Source of the DNA: a virus
IMG/VR virus record: IMGVR_UViG_3300046457_000175
Location: 1-64,000 of that record
Length of the DNA: 64,000 nucleotides
Strand: one strand, 5' to 3'
Both the position numbers and the translations under genes were made by a program. Below are positions 1 through 9,233 of this stretch, in pieces. Below the pieces are notes generated by a model that made no database searches, was not told where the DNA came from, and was given only the letters and a program-made list of their open reading frames with translations. Each line of letters opens with the position of its first letter. Position 1 is the stretch's first letter.

Positions 1-16
1 TTTGGGAGAACCCTAC

Positions 17-1453
17 GTGACTGTTCAATATCTCCACGGCATCGAGACGATCGAGCTCGATAGCCCCTCCGGCCCGGTCGAGACCGTCAAGTCCAACGTG
101 ATCGGCCTCGTCGGCACGGCGCCGGATGCTGACCCGGATATCTTCCCGCTCAACACTCCGGTGCCGGTGTTCGCCGACGCACTGAAGGCGGGTCAGCTGA
201 AGTCGACCGGCACGCTGCTGGACGGCGTCGACGCGATCTACAGCCAGAAGTCGGCTGTCGTGGTCGTGGTCCGCGTCGCCGAAGGCGAGAGCCAGGAAGA
301 GACCTGGTCCAATGCCGTGGGCTCGCCCAGCGGCAAGACCGGCATCTGGTCCCTGCTCAAGTCCCGTCCGATGCTCGGCCTCGTGCCGAAGCTTCTGGTC
401 GCCCCCGGCCTCACCTCCGGCCGCCCGACCAACGGCGTGAAGGGCTTCGTCATCGGTACCCAGGGCGCCGGCTACGTGCTCTCCACCACGAGCGTGACCA
501 TCGCTGCTCCCCCGACCGGTGGTCGTCAGGCAACGGCTGTGCCCCAGGTTGTCGGCGGCAAGCTGACCGGCATCATCCTCACCGACCCGGGTTACGGCTA
601 CGACACCGTTCCGGCGATCACCATCACGGGCGCGGGCACGGGCGCTGCGGCGACCGCAACCCTCGGCCACGTTGCCAACCCCGTTGGCGTCGCCTTCGCC
701 TCGATCGTCGACCGCCTCCGCGCGGTGGCGTTCCTCGACGGCCCCGGCACCTCGTATGAGGACGCGGTCGAGTACCGCCAGGACTACGGCAGCCAGCGTA
801 TCTCGATCGTCGACCCCGGCGTTCTGAGCTGGGATACCGAGAACTCCATCTACACGACCAAGCCCGCCTCCGCTTACGCGGCCGGCATCCAGGCTCGGAT
901 CGATGAGGAGAAGGGCTTCTGGTACTCGTTCTCGAACGAGCTGATCCAGAACATCGGTGGCCCCGGCCGCCCGGTGGACTTCATGCCGAACGATCGCGAC
1001 TGCGAAGCCAACCAGCTGAACAGCCAGCAGATCACGACCATCATCCACGATGACGGTTTCCGGTTCTGGGGTCTGCGTGGCACCGGTACCGATCCGCTCT
1101 GGGCCCAGCTCTCCGTGCGCCGCACGGCGGACATGGTCTACGAGAGCTTGGAGCGCGCTGAGCGTTCGCGCCTCGACAAGCCGTTCAGCCTTCAGCTGCT
1201 GTCGGGCATCGAGGGCGACGTCAACAAGTACCTCCGCTTGCTCCGCGCTCGCGGCGCTCTGATCGGTGGCAAGGCCTGGATCGACCCGACCATCAACACC
1301 CCGGCGACGTTCGCTGCGGGCGAGTTGACCGTGGACTTCGATCTCGAGCCCCCGGCGTGCTTGGAGCACCTCCAGTTCCGCGCCTCGCGAAATCCGAACT
1401 ACTACACGGACTTCATCGAGGAGTTCAACCGCACGATCGCCAACAACGGCTAA
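17..1453 (+). CDS. Tail sheath protein (P2 gpFI-like)
   Basis: Contractile tail sheath subunit of a P2-type myovirus. The N-terminus (HG.ETIELDSPSGPVETVKS, then VGTA.DAD...FPLNTPV) and the C-terminus match the P2 gpFI family. I start it at GTG 17, preceded by GGGAGA at the usual spacing; the frame is open to base 2, so an upstream start outside the window cannot be excluded. At 478 residues it is about 80 longer than P2 FI. The extra length is a Gly/Ala/Thr-rich insertion at about residues 138-222 with the pattern GYGYDTVPAITITGAGTGAA, a beta-rich motif seen in surface-exposed phage structural proteins. The tube gene follows, as in P2. Confidence 0.93.
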   Translation: MTVQYLHGIETIELDSPSGPVETVKSNVIGLVGTAPDADPDIFPLNTPVPVFADALKAGQLKSTGTLLDGVDAIYSQKSAVVVVVRVAEGESQEETWSNAVGSPSGKTGIWSLLKSRPMLGLVPKLLVAPGLTSGRPTNGVKGFVIGTQGAGYVLSTTSVTIAAPPTGGRQATAVPQVVGGKLTGIILTDPGYGYDTVPAITITGAGTGAAATATLGHVANPVGVAFASIVDRLRAVAFLDGPGTSYEDAVEYRQDYGSQRISIVDPGVLSWDTENSIYTTKPASAYAAGIQARIDEEKGFWYSFSNELIQNIGGPGRPVDFMPNDRDCEANQLNSQQITTIIHDDGFRFWGLRGTGTDPLWAQLSVRRTADMVYESLERAERSRLDKPFSLQLLSGIEGDVNKYLRLLRARGALIGGKAWIDPTINTPATFAAGELTVDFDLEPPACLEHLQFRASRNPNYYTDFIEEFNRTIANNG

Positions 1454-1549
1454 GGCCGCGGCGCTCCACGGCATCCACAACAACAAAGCTAGTCATGAGC
1501 CGCCCGGTCCATATGGGTCGGGCGCGCTCTGGCTTGGCCGGAGACCTAC

Positions 1550-2074
1550 ATGGCAAACCTTCGCGACAGCAACATTTTCCAGGACTTCACGGTCTGGATC
1601 GACGACATCGGCAAGATCGGCGAAGCGCCGAACTTCCAGCCGCCCGAAATCAACATCCAGACGGAAGAGTTCCGCGGTGGTGGTATGGACGGCACGGCTG
1701 AGATCCCGATGGGGATCGACAAGATCGAGTTCGACTTCAGCCTTCACACCTGGGACGAGCAGATCTGGCAGAACCTCGGCTACGGCCCGGGCTCGCTCGA
1801 TGTGCCGATCACTTTCCGCGGCTATCTGCTCACCGCGAGCGGCGCCGAGAAGGGCGTCGTCATCGACACCCACTGCCTGATCAAGGCCATCAAGCCGAGC
1901 AAAGTCGAAGCCGGCAAGAAGGCTGACGTCACGGTCAGCCTGGTGGCGAACTATTACAAGCATACCATCGACGGCACCGTCGTCACCGAGATCGACGTGT
2001 TCAACAAGATCACGATCATCGGCGGTACGGACCAGAGCGCAAACGCTCGGCGGATCCTCGGCTTCACCTACTAA
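1550..2074 (+). CDS. Major tail tube protein (P2 gpFII-like)
   Basis: The 174-residue product builds the inner tube that the sheath contracts around. MANLRDSNIFQDFTVWIDD and the spacing of the remaining conserved segments fit the P2 FII family, as does the normal length of about 170 residues. The start ATG follows GGAGA. It sits directly after the sheath gene, the standard FI-FII order. A terminator lies 30 bases past the stop, which would raise the level of sheath and tube transcripts over downstream genes. Confidence 0.92.
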   Translation: MANLRDSNIFQDFTVWIDDIGKIGEAPNFQPPEINIQTEEFRGGGMDGTAEIPMGIDKIEFDFSLHTWDEQIWQNLGYGPGSLDVPITFRGYLLTASGAEKGVVIDTHCLIKAIKPSKVEAGKKADVTVSLVANYYKHTIDGTVVTEIDVFNKITIIGGTDQSANARRILGFTY

Positions 2075-2104
2075 GGCGTAGCCGGAGAGATCATTCTACC
2101 CACT

Positions 2105-2137
2105 GGCCTCGCCCTAACCGGCGGGGCCTTTTTCTTT
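2105..2137 (+). terminator. Rho-independent terminator after tail tube gene
   Basis: A 9-bp stem (GGCCTCGCC with GGCGGGGCC, one G-T pair) with a 6-base loop is followed by TTTTTCTTT. It separates the abundant sheath/tube transcript from the chaperone gene. Confidence 0.85.
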
Positions 2138-2167
2138 CTGTGCAAGATACAAGGCGTGCAAACCAAA

Positions 2168-2449
2168 ATGGCTACCGAGAAAAAGAAGTTCGACCTCAAG
2201 TTCCCCTTCGAATACCGCGGCGCGACCTACGTCGAGTTCAATGCTCGTCGTCCGAAGGTCCGCGACATCCGCAACTTCATCAAGAACGTCGAGAAAGACG
2301 GCATGGGCGCGATGGAGAAGGCGCTGGCCGACCTGTTCGAGGTCGACAACGTCATCATCGCCGAGATCGACTCCGAAGACTTCGGCCCGATGAAGATCTG
2401 GTTCGAAAGTTTTTTGGAGAAAATGACGAACGGATCGGACGAATCCTAA
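2168..2449 (+). CDS. Tail assembly chaperone, short form (P2 gpE-like)
   Basis: Small 93-residue protein between tube and tape measure genes, the position of the tail assembly chaperone in P2-like and lambda-like phages. It helps load tube subunits on the tape measure and is not in the virion. The start is taken at ATG 2168; the in-frame GTG at 2156 lacks a convincing ribosome site. The frame runs through a T6G slippery heptamer at 2410-2416 and stops 33 bases later, with a second open frame covering it in -1, so two products are expected. Confidence 0.85.
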   Translation: MATEKKKFDLKFPFEYRGATYVEFNARRPKVRDIRNFIKNVEKDGMGAMEKALADLFEVDNVIIAEIDSEDFGPMKIWFESFLEKMTNGSDES

Positions 2450-2607
2450 TCGACAGCTTCCCGATCTTCGAGCGCTTCCACTGGACGCTCGAAGACGTGG
2501 AGCAGTTAGAATGGGACGACTTCGTCCTCATCGCTGAAGGCGTCAAGGCGCTCAACCAGCGAGACGCTGACGAAATAGCGCGGCTACGCGCGGCTCAGGG
2601 CAAATAG
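2168..2607 (+). CDS. Tail assembly chaperone, frameshifted long form (E-E' type)
   Basis: Predicted -1 frameshift product of the preceding gene. Ribosomes decode 83 codons in frame 0 up to TTG (2414-2416), slip back one base on T-TTT-TTG, and continue in the -1 frame from GGA 2416 to the stop at 2605, adding 63 residues (starting GENDERIGRILIDS). The total is about 146 residues. The -1 frame has no start of its own at a useful place. The architecture and T6G slippery site are those described for P2 E/E'. The 3' end overlaps a terminator. Confidence 0.82.
2410..2416 (+). other. Programmed -1 frameshift site (T-TTT-TTG)
   Basis: Canonical X-XXY-YYZ heptamer with X and Y both T and Z G, in the correct phase of the chaperone frame (codons TTT and TTG). 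The -1 frame is open from here through 2604. Confidence 0.85.
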
Positions 2608-2626
2608 CCCTGGGCCTTCTTTTTTT
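2592..2626 (+). terminator. Rho-independent terminator before tape measure gene
   Basis: A 10-bp stem GGCTCAGGGC/GCCCTGGGCC with loop AAATA is followed by TTCTTTTTTT. The left arm lies in the last codons of the frameshifted chaperone and the loop and right arm contain its stop codon. Confidence 0.88.
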
Positions 2627-2645
2627 GTGACTCCGGGGAGCGGCA

Positions 2646-5600
2646 ATGTCCGACAACAATCTCGACATCAGGGCCCGCCTTACTGGCGAAGATCGGCTGT
2701 CCCCGACCGTCGTGAAGCTCATGGCCAAGATCAAGAGCCTCGAAGACCAGATGAAGCGGTTTGGTGACAAGGCGCGGGCCTCGATCACCGACATCCCTAT
2801 GGAAGGCTACGTCAAGAAGCTCACCAAGGCCGGGACCGAGCTGAATGGTCTGACGAAAAAGCACATGGAGTGGGCCAAGGCGAACGGCGTCGGCAACAAG
2901 GATGCCGCCCTGTCCTGGGGCAAGCTCACCAACGAAATCATCCGCCTGAAGGGCGAGCACGAGAAATTCACCAACTCTTCGGCGAAGGGCGCCAAGGCGC
3001 GAGCGGCGAACGCCGAGAAGGAGCTGAAGCTCCAGTACAAGAACGCGGTCGCGTTCAAGTATCTCTACAACAAGGTCGGCGACCAGCGCCTCGACATTGC
3101 CCGCCGCGTGACCGAGCAAGAGGGCAACCTCGAAGCGGCCCACCTGCGCAACCAGGAGCGCCGGCACCAGCGCTACCTTGGAAATGTCGCCAAGATGCGC
3201 CGCGATGCGATGCGCAGCTTTGGCATGATGTCCAACATCGGCAGTCGAGCCGGTCCATACGCGGCTGCCACAGCTGCTGCGACCGGATACGCCGGAGTCA
3301 GCGCCTTCAAGGCTCGTATGAAGGTCGACACGGCCGAGACGAACATGCGGATGTTCGCGGAAATGTCTCAGGACCAGGTCAAAGACCTGCGCAAGAACTG
3401 GGGCAACAAGGCCGCCATCAGGTACGGCATGGGTCCGGCTGAGACGCTCGACGCCTACACGGAAACCCGGAAGGCAGGCATCCCGGAGAAGTACGCCCAG
3501 AGCGTCACTGACACGATTATGAAGGCCGGTGCTGGCCTCGATCTGGATCTCAAGGAGACGACCCGCTTCGCCACCAGATTGGCGACCCTGACGCAGGATA
3601 TGACCAACCTCGATCCTGCAAAGCTGAAGTCGATGCTCAACTCGGTTGCCATCGCTGGTATCGCGACCGCTGCCGACCCGAACGAAATCATCGCCGCCAA
3701 CCGGCGCGCATCGGGCGCATTCTCATCTTCCAAGATGAACCCGAATGACCTGTCTGCGTTCACTGGCGCCGGCATCTCGGCCGGTTTGCCTTCGTCCAAA
3801 ACCGGCACCTTCATAGGCTTCCTCGTCAACGAATTGGTCGGCGGCAAGTTTGCCCGCGGCCAGCGAGCCCAAGACCTTGGCAAGGCTTCGAACATGCTCG
3901 GCCTCGGTGGTCGTCAGGCGATGTCTTCCAAGATGGCATCCAACCCGACCGAAACGCTGCTCCAAATCTTCGAAAAGATGGGCGGCATGTCTGAGGAGAA
4001 GAGGTCTCAGGTTGCGACGTTGCTCGGTATGAGGGAGTGGCGCGACGAGTTGCAAACCTTCGTTCAGGTCCGCGACGACGTGCGTCGCACGCTGACGGAG
4101 ATCCAAGACCCGAAGAATGCGAATAGGCTCGACGATATCAGCGACTCGAAGCTGAAGTCGCTGTCTGGCCGTTGGAAGTCGCTCGTTGCAGCTCTCACCA
4201 TCGTGTGGGAGTCGGTCGGCGCCGGCTTCGAGAAGGCGTTCGGTCAGATCACCGACTTCTTCACCGACTATCTCGGCAGGCTTGACACCAAAAAGATCAG
4301 CGACACCGTCGAGGCGTTCACGGACGGCCTGGTGGAAGGTCTCGGCTTCAACAATTGGACAGAGATGCTCAAGGCAGCCTTCGGTGACCCCTCGACAGTT
4401 AAGGGTGCTGCCAAGGAGGTCGGAGGCTTCACGAAGGGTTTCATGACCTCAATGAAGGACATGTGGACCACCTTCAAGATGATCTGGGAGGGTATGATGA
4501 AGGTCGCGGGCGTTGTGCCTGGCGACCCGGAGTCGATCGGCCGTTTCACCGGCAAGATGGTCGAGCTGGCTGTGGCAATGAAGGCGATCGGCACGTTGGC
4601 CGACTCGCTTGCAGGCATCGTGACCTTCGTAAAGGGTCTCGTTTCTGCTGTCATGGTTGCTCCGGAGTTCTTTGCTGCCATCTCTGGCGGCACTCTCGGA
4701 GCCTACCTCGGCAAGAAGGCCCGTGAGTACGTGGATGGCGGCGGCTCCGCTCCGGAGCGCAAGCCCGGCGAGCGCCATATGGGGAGCACTCCTCCCTCCA
4801 TGCAGAAAAGGATCGACGATTATACGCTCAAGCAGCTGTATCACCCGTCGAACTACACCGGGGCGACTGACTTCTCGGGTCGGCGCCGCACGGGCGATCT
4901 GTCTGACAGCCTGAACAAGTTCACCGGCAAGGTCGAGCTTGCTGCTTTCCGCAACGGAAGCGGCGGGCTGCAATACGCGGCGGTCGGCGGCGGCTCAGGA
5001 CGCGGTCTGTCCTCCTCTGGAGGCGGCGGCTTCAGCGGTGGCCTTCTCGGTGGTGTCCCGAGTTTGCTCAAGAGCACGCCGGGTTCGGCTCTCCCCGATT
5101 TCGGGGTGGGTCGAAGCGGCAGCATCATCGGTCGCGACAAGGTCGGCGCTCTCACGGGCGCGAACAAGTCCCCGTCCTTCGGAGCCTCTCCTGGCGGTGT
5201 TGCCGACATGAGCGTTGGGCAAGGACTCGCTGGAAATGCGTTCCTCGCTGCGCGTCGTGCCAAGTTTGCTGAGGAGATCAAGAACGATCCGACCTTGGCG
5301 ATGCACCTTGCTGCCATGCAGGCGACTGAGGGCGCGAGCAAGGGTGGGACGATCGAGAGTCTGATGAACCGTGCAGACATGCAGGGCAAGTCTCTCCGGC
5401 AAATGCTCGGCTACAGCGCTGATGGCGTAAGCAGCACGGACAGCAGGGGCCGGCAGAACAGCTTCTACGGTCCCATTCGTCGTCAAGAACTGCCGGCTGC
5501 GATCCGCAGACTGCAGAACAACCCGAAAGAGTTCGCGAAGTACAACGCGCTCACTCAGAGGGCTCTTGCTGGCGGTCACGTCATCGGTGGCTATACCGAC

Positions 5601-6011
5601 CAAGGCTTGCCCACCGATCCCAACGGATCGGCAAGGACCGGCATCGCGGGCTTCAAGATCAGCCCGAAGGATGGCAACGAGTTCACGGACTGGGTTGGTC
5701 CCGGATCGAAATTCGGTCGCGGACGCAACGGTGCGATGAACTATCGCAAGTTCATCGAGCAGGGCATTGCTGGAAGTAACAGCAGCCCGATCGGCAACGT
5801 TCCGACGCCGAGTCAGTCCATCCAGAACGTTCCATTGCCTTCGTCAGGTGCTGGAGCAGGGGCGGGCGACGTCAGGTCCTCCTCGGGACCGGTGGCGATC
5901 CACATCAATGGAAGCAGCCACGATCCGGAAGCACTGGCAACCCTGGTGCAGCGTCGGATCGACGAGAGCATGAACTGGCGCACTCACGACACCAGCAGCG
6001 AATACACCTAA
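2646..6011 (+). CDS. Tail tape measure protein
   Basis: At 1121 residues it is the longest + strand protein and lies just after the tail chaperone, as expected. It has an N-terminal helical region rich in Lys/Glu/Ala, a TP901-like core (about residues 230-470, with AETLDAYTETRKAGIPEKYA), hydrophobic segments at about 630-680, and a Gly/Ser-rich linker near 770-830. The C-terminal part (about residues 880-1045, with ATEGASKGG.IESLMNRAD and a later GYTDQGLPTDPN) resembles a small lysozyme-like/SleB-like cell-wall hydrolase domain, which would help penetrate peptidoglycan; that part is an inference. Length should set tail length. The start ATG follows GGGGAGCGGCA. Confidence 0.9.
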   Translation: MSDNNLDIRARLTGEDRLSPTVVKLMAKIKSLEDQMKRFGDKARASITDIPMEGYVKKLTKAGTELNGLTKKHMEWAKANGVGNKDAALSWGKLTNEIIRLKGEHEKFTNSSAKGAKARAANAEKELKLQYKNAVAFKYLYNKVGDQRLDIARRVTEQEGNLEAAHLRNQERRHQRYLGNVAKMRRDAMRSFGMMSNIGSRAGPYAAATAAATGYAGVSAFKARMKVDTAETNMRMFAEMSQDQVKDLRKNWGNKAAIRYGMGPAETLDAYTETRKAGIPEKYAQSVTDTIMKAGAGLDLDLKETTRFATRLATLTQDMTNLDPAKLKSMLNSVAIAGIATAADPNEIIAANRRASGAFSSSKMNPNDLSAFTGAGISAGLPSSKTGTFIGFLVNELVGGKFARGQRAQDLGKASNMLGLGGRQAMSSKMASNPTETLLQIFEKMGGMSEEKRSQVATLLGMREWRDELQTFVQVRDDVRRTLTEIQDPKNANRLDDISDSKLKSLSGRWKSLVAALTIVWESVGAGFEKAFGQITDFFTDYLGRLDTKKISDTVEAFTDGLVEGLGFNNWTEMLKAAFGDPSTVKGAAKEVGGFTKGFMTSMKDMWTTFKMIWEGMMKVAGVVPGDPESIGRFTGKMVELAVAMKAIGTLADSLAGIVTFVKGLVSAVMVAPEFFAAISGGTLGAYLGKKAREYVDGGGSAPERKPGERHMGSTPPSMQKRIDDYTLKQLYHPSNYTGATDFSGRRRTGDLSDSLNKFTGKVELAAFRNGSGGLQYAAVGGGSGRGLSSSGGGGFSGGLLGGVPSLLKSTPGSALPDFGVGRSGSIIGRDKVGALTGANKSPSFGASPGGVADMSVGQGLAGNAFLAARRAKFAEEIKNDPTLAMHLAAMQATEGASKGGTIESLMNRADMQGKSLRQMLGYSADGVSSTDSRGRQNSFYGPIRRQELPAAIRRLQNNPKEFAKYNALTQRALAGGHVIGGYTDQGLPTDPNGSARTGIAGFKISPKDGNEFTDWVGPGSKFGRGRNGAMNYRKFIEQGIAGSNSSPIGNVPTPSQSIQNVPLPSSGAGAGAGDVRSSSGPVAIHINGSSHDPEALATLVQRRIDESMNWRTHDTSSEYT

Positions 6012-6020
6012 CAAACTCAA

Positions 6021-6049
6021 CCCTGGCCCTACGGGGCCGGGGCTTCTTT
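6021..6049 (+). terminator. Probable terminator after tape measure gene
   Basis: CCCTGGCCC pairs with GGGCCGGGG (one T-G pair) around a short loop, followed by CTTCTTTCC. The U tract is imperfect, so termination may be partial. Confidence 0.6.
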
Positions 6050-6070
6050 CCCCAACATCAGAGGAAATCA

Positions 6071-6577
6071 ATGGCTGACGTTCTACTCGGGCTTGGCTCG
6101 CAAGACCCCAATGCGACTGACGAGACCGGTCTGATCCTCTTCTACGTGCCAGCGAAGGGCATCGACACCCCAAACTTCGAGTCAATTCAGCGCGACGCGC
6201 AATACACCTGGACCTCGGCCGATCGCCTCTCGCGCGATCCTGCGATGCAGTTCACCGGCCCGGGCGAAGATAACGTGGTCATCGATGGCCGCATGTTCCC
6301 CTACCACTTCGGTGGCCTCTCCACGCTGGAGCGACTGCGTGCGGCCGGCCGCGCCGGCAAGCCGATGCTCCTGGTGCGCTTCTATCCGCTGACCAATCCG
6401 GACGGGTACGGCTCCGAGGTCATCGGCAACTACGCGATCAAGCGGGTCCGCACCGTGGAGTCGAAGATCGGCAGGATCGGTATCGCTCACAAAGTCGAGT
6501 TCACCGTCGAGCTTCAGCGCTATGGCGATGATCTCTCCTCGACAACCGATCTGCTCCAGGAAGTGGTGAACAGCTAA
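6071..6577 (+). CDS. Tail terminator/completion protein (P2 gpU-like)
   Basis: 168 residues matching the P2 gpU family, with the strong signature GRMFPYHFGGLSTLERLRAAG followed by KPMLLVR. gpU caps the tail tube end that joins the head. The stop codon overlaps the start of the next gene (TAATG), so the two are translationally coupled. Order tape measure-U-X-D is as in P2. Confidence 0.9.
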   Translation: MADVLLGLGSQDPNATDETGLILFYVPAKGIDTPNFESIQRDAQYTWTSADRLSRDPAMQFTGPGEDNVVIDGRMFPYHFGGLSTLERLRAAGRAGKPMLLVRFYPLTNPDGYGSEVIGNYAIKRVRTVESKIGRIGIAHKVEFTVELQRYGDDLSSTTDLLQEVVNS

Positions 6578-6798
6578 TGTCGACGTACATCACCAAGCTC
6601 TACGATCGGCTCGATAAGATCTGCTACGCCCGATACGGTTCCACCGACAACGACATTGTCGAGTGGGTCATCGAGCAGAATTACGGCATCGAACTGCGTG
6701 GGGTCCTGCTGCCAATTGGCATCACGATCAATCTGCCGGAAGCGCCGCGACAGCTGACGCAGGCTCCGGTCGTCCCACAGCTCTTCCTCTGGAAATAA
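6577..6798 (+). CDS. Tail protein X (P2 gpX-like, LysM-like fold)
   Basis: 73 residues, the size of P2 gpX. The pattern DRLDKICYARYGS...VEWVIEQNYGI...LLPIGITINLPE is the short LysM-like module of the gpX family, a baseplate/tube component. Start ATG overlaps the gpU stop. A strong UUCG-loop terminator follows. Confidence 0.88.
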   Translation: MSTYITKLYDRLDKICYARYGSTDNDIVEWVIEQNYGIELRGVLLPIGITINLPEAPRQLTQAPVVPQLFLWK

Positions 6799-6827
6799 TT
6801 CCCCCTGGCTCCGAGAGAGTCAGACAG

Positions 6828-6858
6828 GGCCGTCCTTCGGGGCGGCCTTTTGCTTTTT
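6828..6858 (+). terminator. Strong UUCG-tetraloop terminator
   Basis: 8-bp stem GGCCGTCC/GGGCGGCC closed by a TTCG tetraloop, then CCTTTTGCTTTTT. Lies between gpX and gpD. Confidence 0.88.
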
Positions 6859-6869
6859 AGGAGGCATGC

Positions 6870-8045
6870 GTGACCACCGGCTACACCCCGATCTTCCGGG
6901 TCTTCAAGGGCGGAGAGGATATCACTGGTCGACTCAATGACCGGACGCTCCAGATCAAGGTCGACCTCCAGTCCGGCAATGGCAACGACGACCAATGCAC
7001 CATCCTCCTCGACGATCGCGACTGGCGCATCGCTCGGCCGCTGGTTGGTGAGGATCTTCAGATCTGGCTCGGCTACACCGAGGTCGGGCTCGCTTATATG
7101 GGGACGTTCGAGATTGACGACGTCACGTTCCTTGGGCCGCCCAGGAATATCAAGCTGGTCGGCAAATCGACCGGGTCCAGCAACATCCAGAAGGCTCCCG
7201 CGATCCGGGAGTTTGCCAACGCGACGGTTAGCCAGATCCTTGGTCACATGGCTGGGCAGACCGGACTCGGCACGGCGATCTCTGGCGGGCTCGGAGACAT
7301 CCAAATCCCGTTCAAGAACCAGATCACCAGCAACCTGCACATGATCCACGAGCTGGAGCGCCTCACGGGCGCGGTAGCCAAGGTCGTGGATGGCAAGCTG
7401 ATGTTCGTCAAGCGCGACGGTGCCGAGTCGGCAAGCGGAGTGGCCATGCCCACGCTCGTCCTGCACCCGGAACACTTCGGCACCTGGCAGGTCCGCTACA
7501 CCAGCAAGCCTGGTTACGGAGAGGTCAAGGCCGCGTGGTTCGACAAAGACGAGATGGTCCGGAAATGGGTCGGCTCGGCCGTGAGCAGCGGCGATGGTGG
7601 CGTCGGTCTGGCTAAGAAATTCGGCGGCGCATTCAACATTGGCCAGCTCTTCAACTCTGAAGCGGAGGCGAAGGCTGCTGCTGGATCACAGGCAGAGAAT
7701 TTCAAGCGTGCAGAAGTTCAGGCGACCTTTGATCTCGCCAAGGGAGACCCTTGGATCAGGGATCAGCAGACGCTGCTGGTGACCGGAATGCGCGACGGCA
7801 TCGACGGATCGTACGTCATCGACAAAGTCACCCACACCTACATCAAGAGCACCGGCATTAAATCCCAGATGGAATGCAAGGCGCCGGGTGACGGCTCGAA
7901 TTACGAGGAAGCGTCCAAGGAGTTCATGCGGCCAGGTCCGGGCGAGTTGCTCGGCGAATACCTCCGCACCCACCCCAACATCAACCCCGGCGATCTGTCG
8001 CAGAGCGACATCGATGCGATCAGCCAGGGCGGGTTCGCCCGATAA
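6870..8045 (+). CDS. Baseplate hub protein (P2 gpD-like)
   Basis: 391 residues matching the late control protein D / phage tail protein D family, which forms the trimeric hub under the tube (homologue of VgrG N-terminal half and T4 gp27). It has typical segments GEDITGRLNDRTLQIKVDLQSGNGNDDQCTI and the later DLA.GDPWIRDQQTLLVTGMRDGIDG.Y.IDKVTH, which matches the hub repeat. Start is GTG 6870, five bases after GGAGG. It lies directly after gpX and before endolysin. Confidence 0.9.
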   Translation: MTTGYTPIFRVFKGGEDITGRLNDRTLQIKVDLQSGNGNDDQCTILLDDRDWRIARPLVGEDLQIWLGYTEVGLAYMGTFEIDDVTFLGPPRNIKLVGKSTGSSNIQKAPAIREFANATVSQILGHMAGQTGLGTAISGGLGDIQIPFKNQITSNLHMIHELERLTGAVAKVVDGKLMFVKRDGAESASGVAMPTLVLHPEHFGTWQVRYTSKPGYGEVKAAWFDKDEMVRKWVGSAVSSGDGGVGLAKKFGGAFNIGQLFNSEAEAKAAAGSQAENFKRAEVQATFDLAKGDPWIRDQQTLLVTGMRDGIDGSYVIDKVTHTYIKSTGIKSQMECKAPGDGSNYEEASKEFMRPGPGELLGEYLRTHPNINPGDLSQSDIDAISQGGFAR

Positions 8046-8060
8046 ACCAACGAGTATCAC

Positions 8061-9233
8061 ATGTTCAGTCAAGAGATCATCGACGCCATCGTGCAGGCGG
8101 CGAAGGCCAAGGGTTGGCCTGCTTCTGCGCTGCTTGCGGTCGTGGAATGCGAGACGTCCGGCAAGCCGTTCGAGCAGGACAATCACACGCCCTCGCTGCT
8201 GTTCGAGCGCCATAAGTTCTATTCGGAACTCACGAAGCATCAGCCCAGCAAGCTGAAGGCCGCCATCATGGCAGGTCTCGCGATCCCGAAGTGGAGTCGC
8301 AACACCCAGTACAAGGACCAGGGCACGTCGGCTGGCCGCCTGAACGTCATCGCCAAAGCGCGAGCGATCGACGAGGAGGTCGCCAACCGCGCGGCATCCT
8401 GGGGCCTCGGTCAGACCATGGGCTTCAACGCCGAGAGTCTGCACTATCCCAACGCGACCGAAATGGTCGACGAGCTGTCGAAAGGCATCGCCGAGCAGGT
8501 CGACGCGCTGGTCCGGGAGATCTCGGTGAACCACCTGGACAAGTTCCTGGTGGCCAAGAACTTCGCCTCGTTTGCTCGCGGCTACAATGGCGCCGGCTAC
8601 AAGCAGAACAACTACGACACCCGCATGAAGACTGCAGATGAGCGCTGGCAGCGGCGCCTGGAGCAGATCGCGGGCGGCGAGTTCTATCCCAAGCCCGGCA
8701 AGACCATCACGCTGGTCTACCAGACCAAACTGAAGGAGCTGGGGTTCAGCATCGGCAAGGTCGATGGCGATTGGGGTGACCTGACCACGGGTGCTTGCTC
8801 CGCCTTCCAGCGGCGTGAGGGCCTGAAGATCACGGGCCATCCGAACGACGAGACCACTGCTGTCCTCGACAAGACCGAGGACAAGCGTGAGGTCTCCCCC
8901 GAGCGATCCTCGGCCACTGTCGATGACCTGCGCTCTGCGGGCTCGCAGACGGTCGCCACGGCCGACAAGGGTTCGCTGATGTCGAAGATCATGGTCGGCG
9001 CGGGCGCACTCGGCGGCGCGTCGCAAAGCGGCCTGCTCGATAAGGCGCAGGGTGTGGTCGACAAGGTCCAGCAGTTCCAGGGGATCATGGACAGCGTCCA
9101 CAACCTAGCAACTGCGCTGGCTCCCTACTGGTGGGTCGGAGTGATCGTGGTCGGCTTCGTCACCTGGAAGCTCTACGGCGACGTCATCAAGCATCGCCTG
9201 CAAGACCACCAAACCGGAGTTCATCTTGGATAA
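8061..9233 (+). CDS. Endolysin: N-acetylmuramidase with peptidoglycan-binding domain and C-terminal membrane anchor
   Basis: Residues 1-200 match the N-acetylmuramidase family (DUF3380): VECETSGKPFEQDNH.PSLLFERHKFY contains the expected catalytic Glu, and SWGLGQTMGFN and FASFARGYNGAGY are conserved. Residues 215-275 resemble a PG_binding_1 domain. A transmembrane helix at about 353-372 (WWVGVIVVGFV) near the C-terminus is unusual for an endolysin and could tether the enzyme until lysis. No signal peptide is seen. It overlaps the spanin gene by 8 bases. Confidence 0.9.
   Translation: MFSQEIIDAIVQAAKAKGWPASALLAVVECETSGKPFEQDNHTPSLLFERHKFYSELTKHQPSKLKAAIMAGLAIPKWSRNTQYKDQGTSAGRLNVIAKARAIDEEVANRAASWGLGQTMGFNAESLHYPNATEMVDELSKGIAEQVDALVREISVNHLDKFLVAKNFASFARGYNGAGYKQNNYDTRMKTADERWQRRLEQIAGGEFYPKPGKTITLVYQTKLKELGFSIGKVDGDWGDLTTGACSAFQRREGLKITGHPNDETTAVLDKTEDKREVSPERSSATVDDLRSAGSQTVATADKGSLMSKIMVGAGALGGASQSGLLDKAQGVVDKVQQFQGIMDSVHNLATALAPYWWVGVIVVGFVTWKLYGDVIKHRLQDHQTGVHLG

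Noticed and set aside
1500-1540. Stem-loop in the sheath-tube gap as a terminator
   Set aside because: Only an imperfect GCCCG/CGGGC pairing and no U tract; a terminator there would also block the tube gene.
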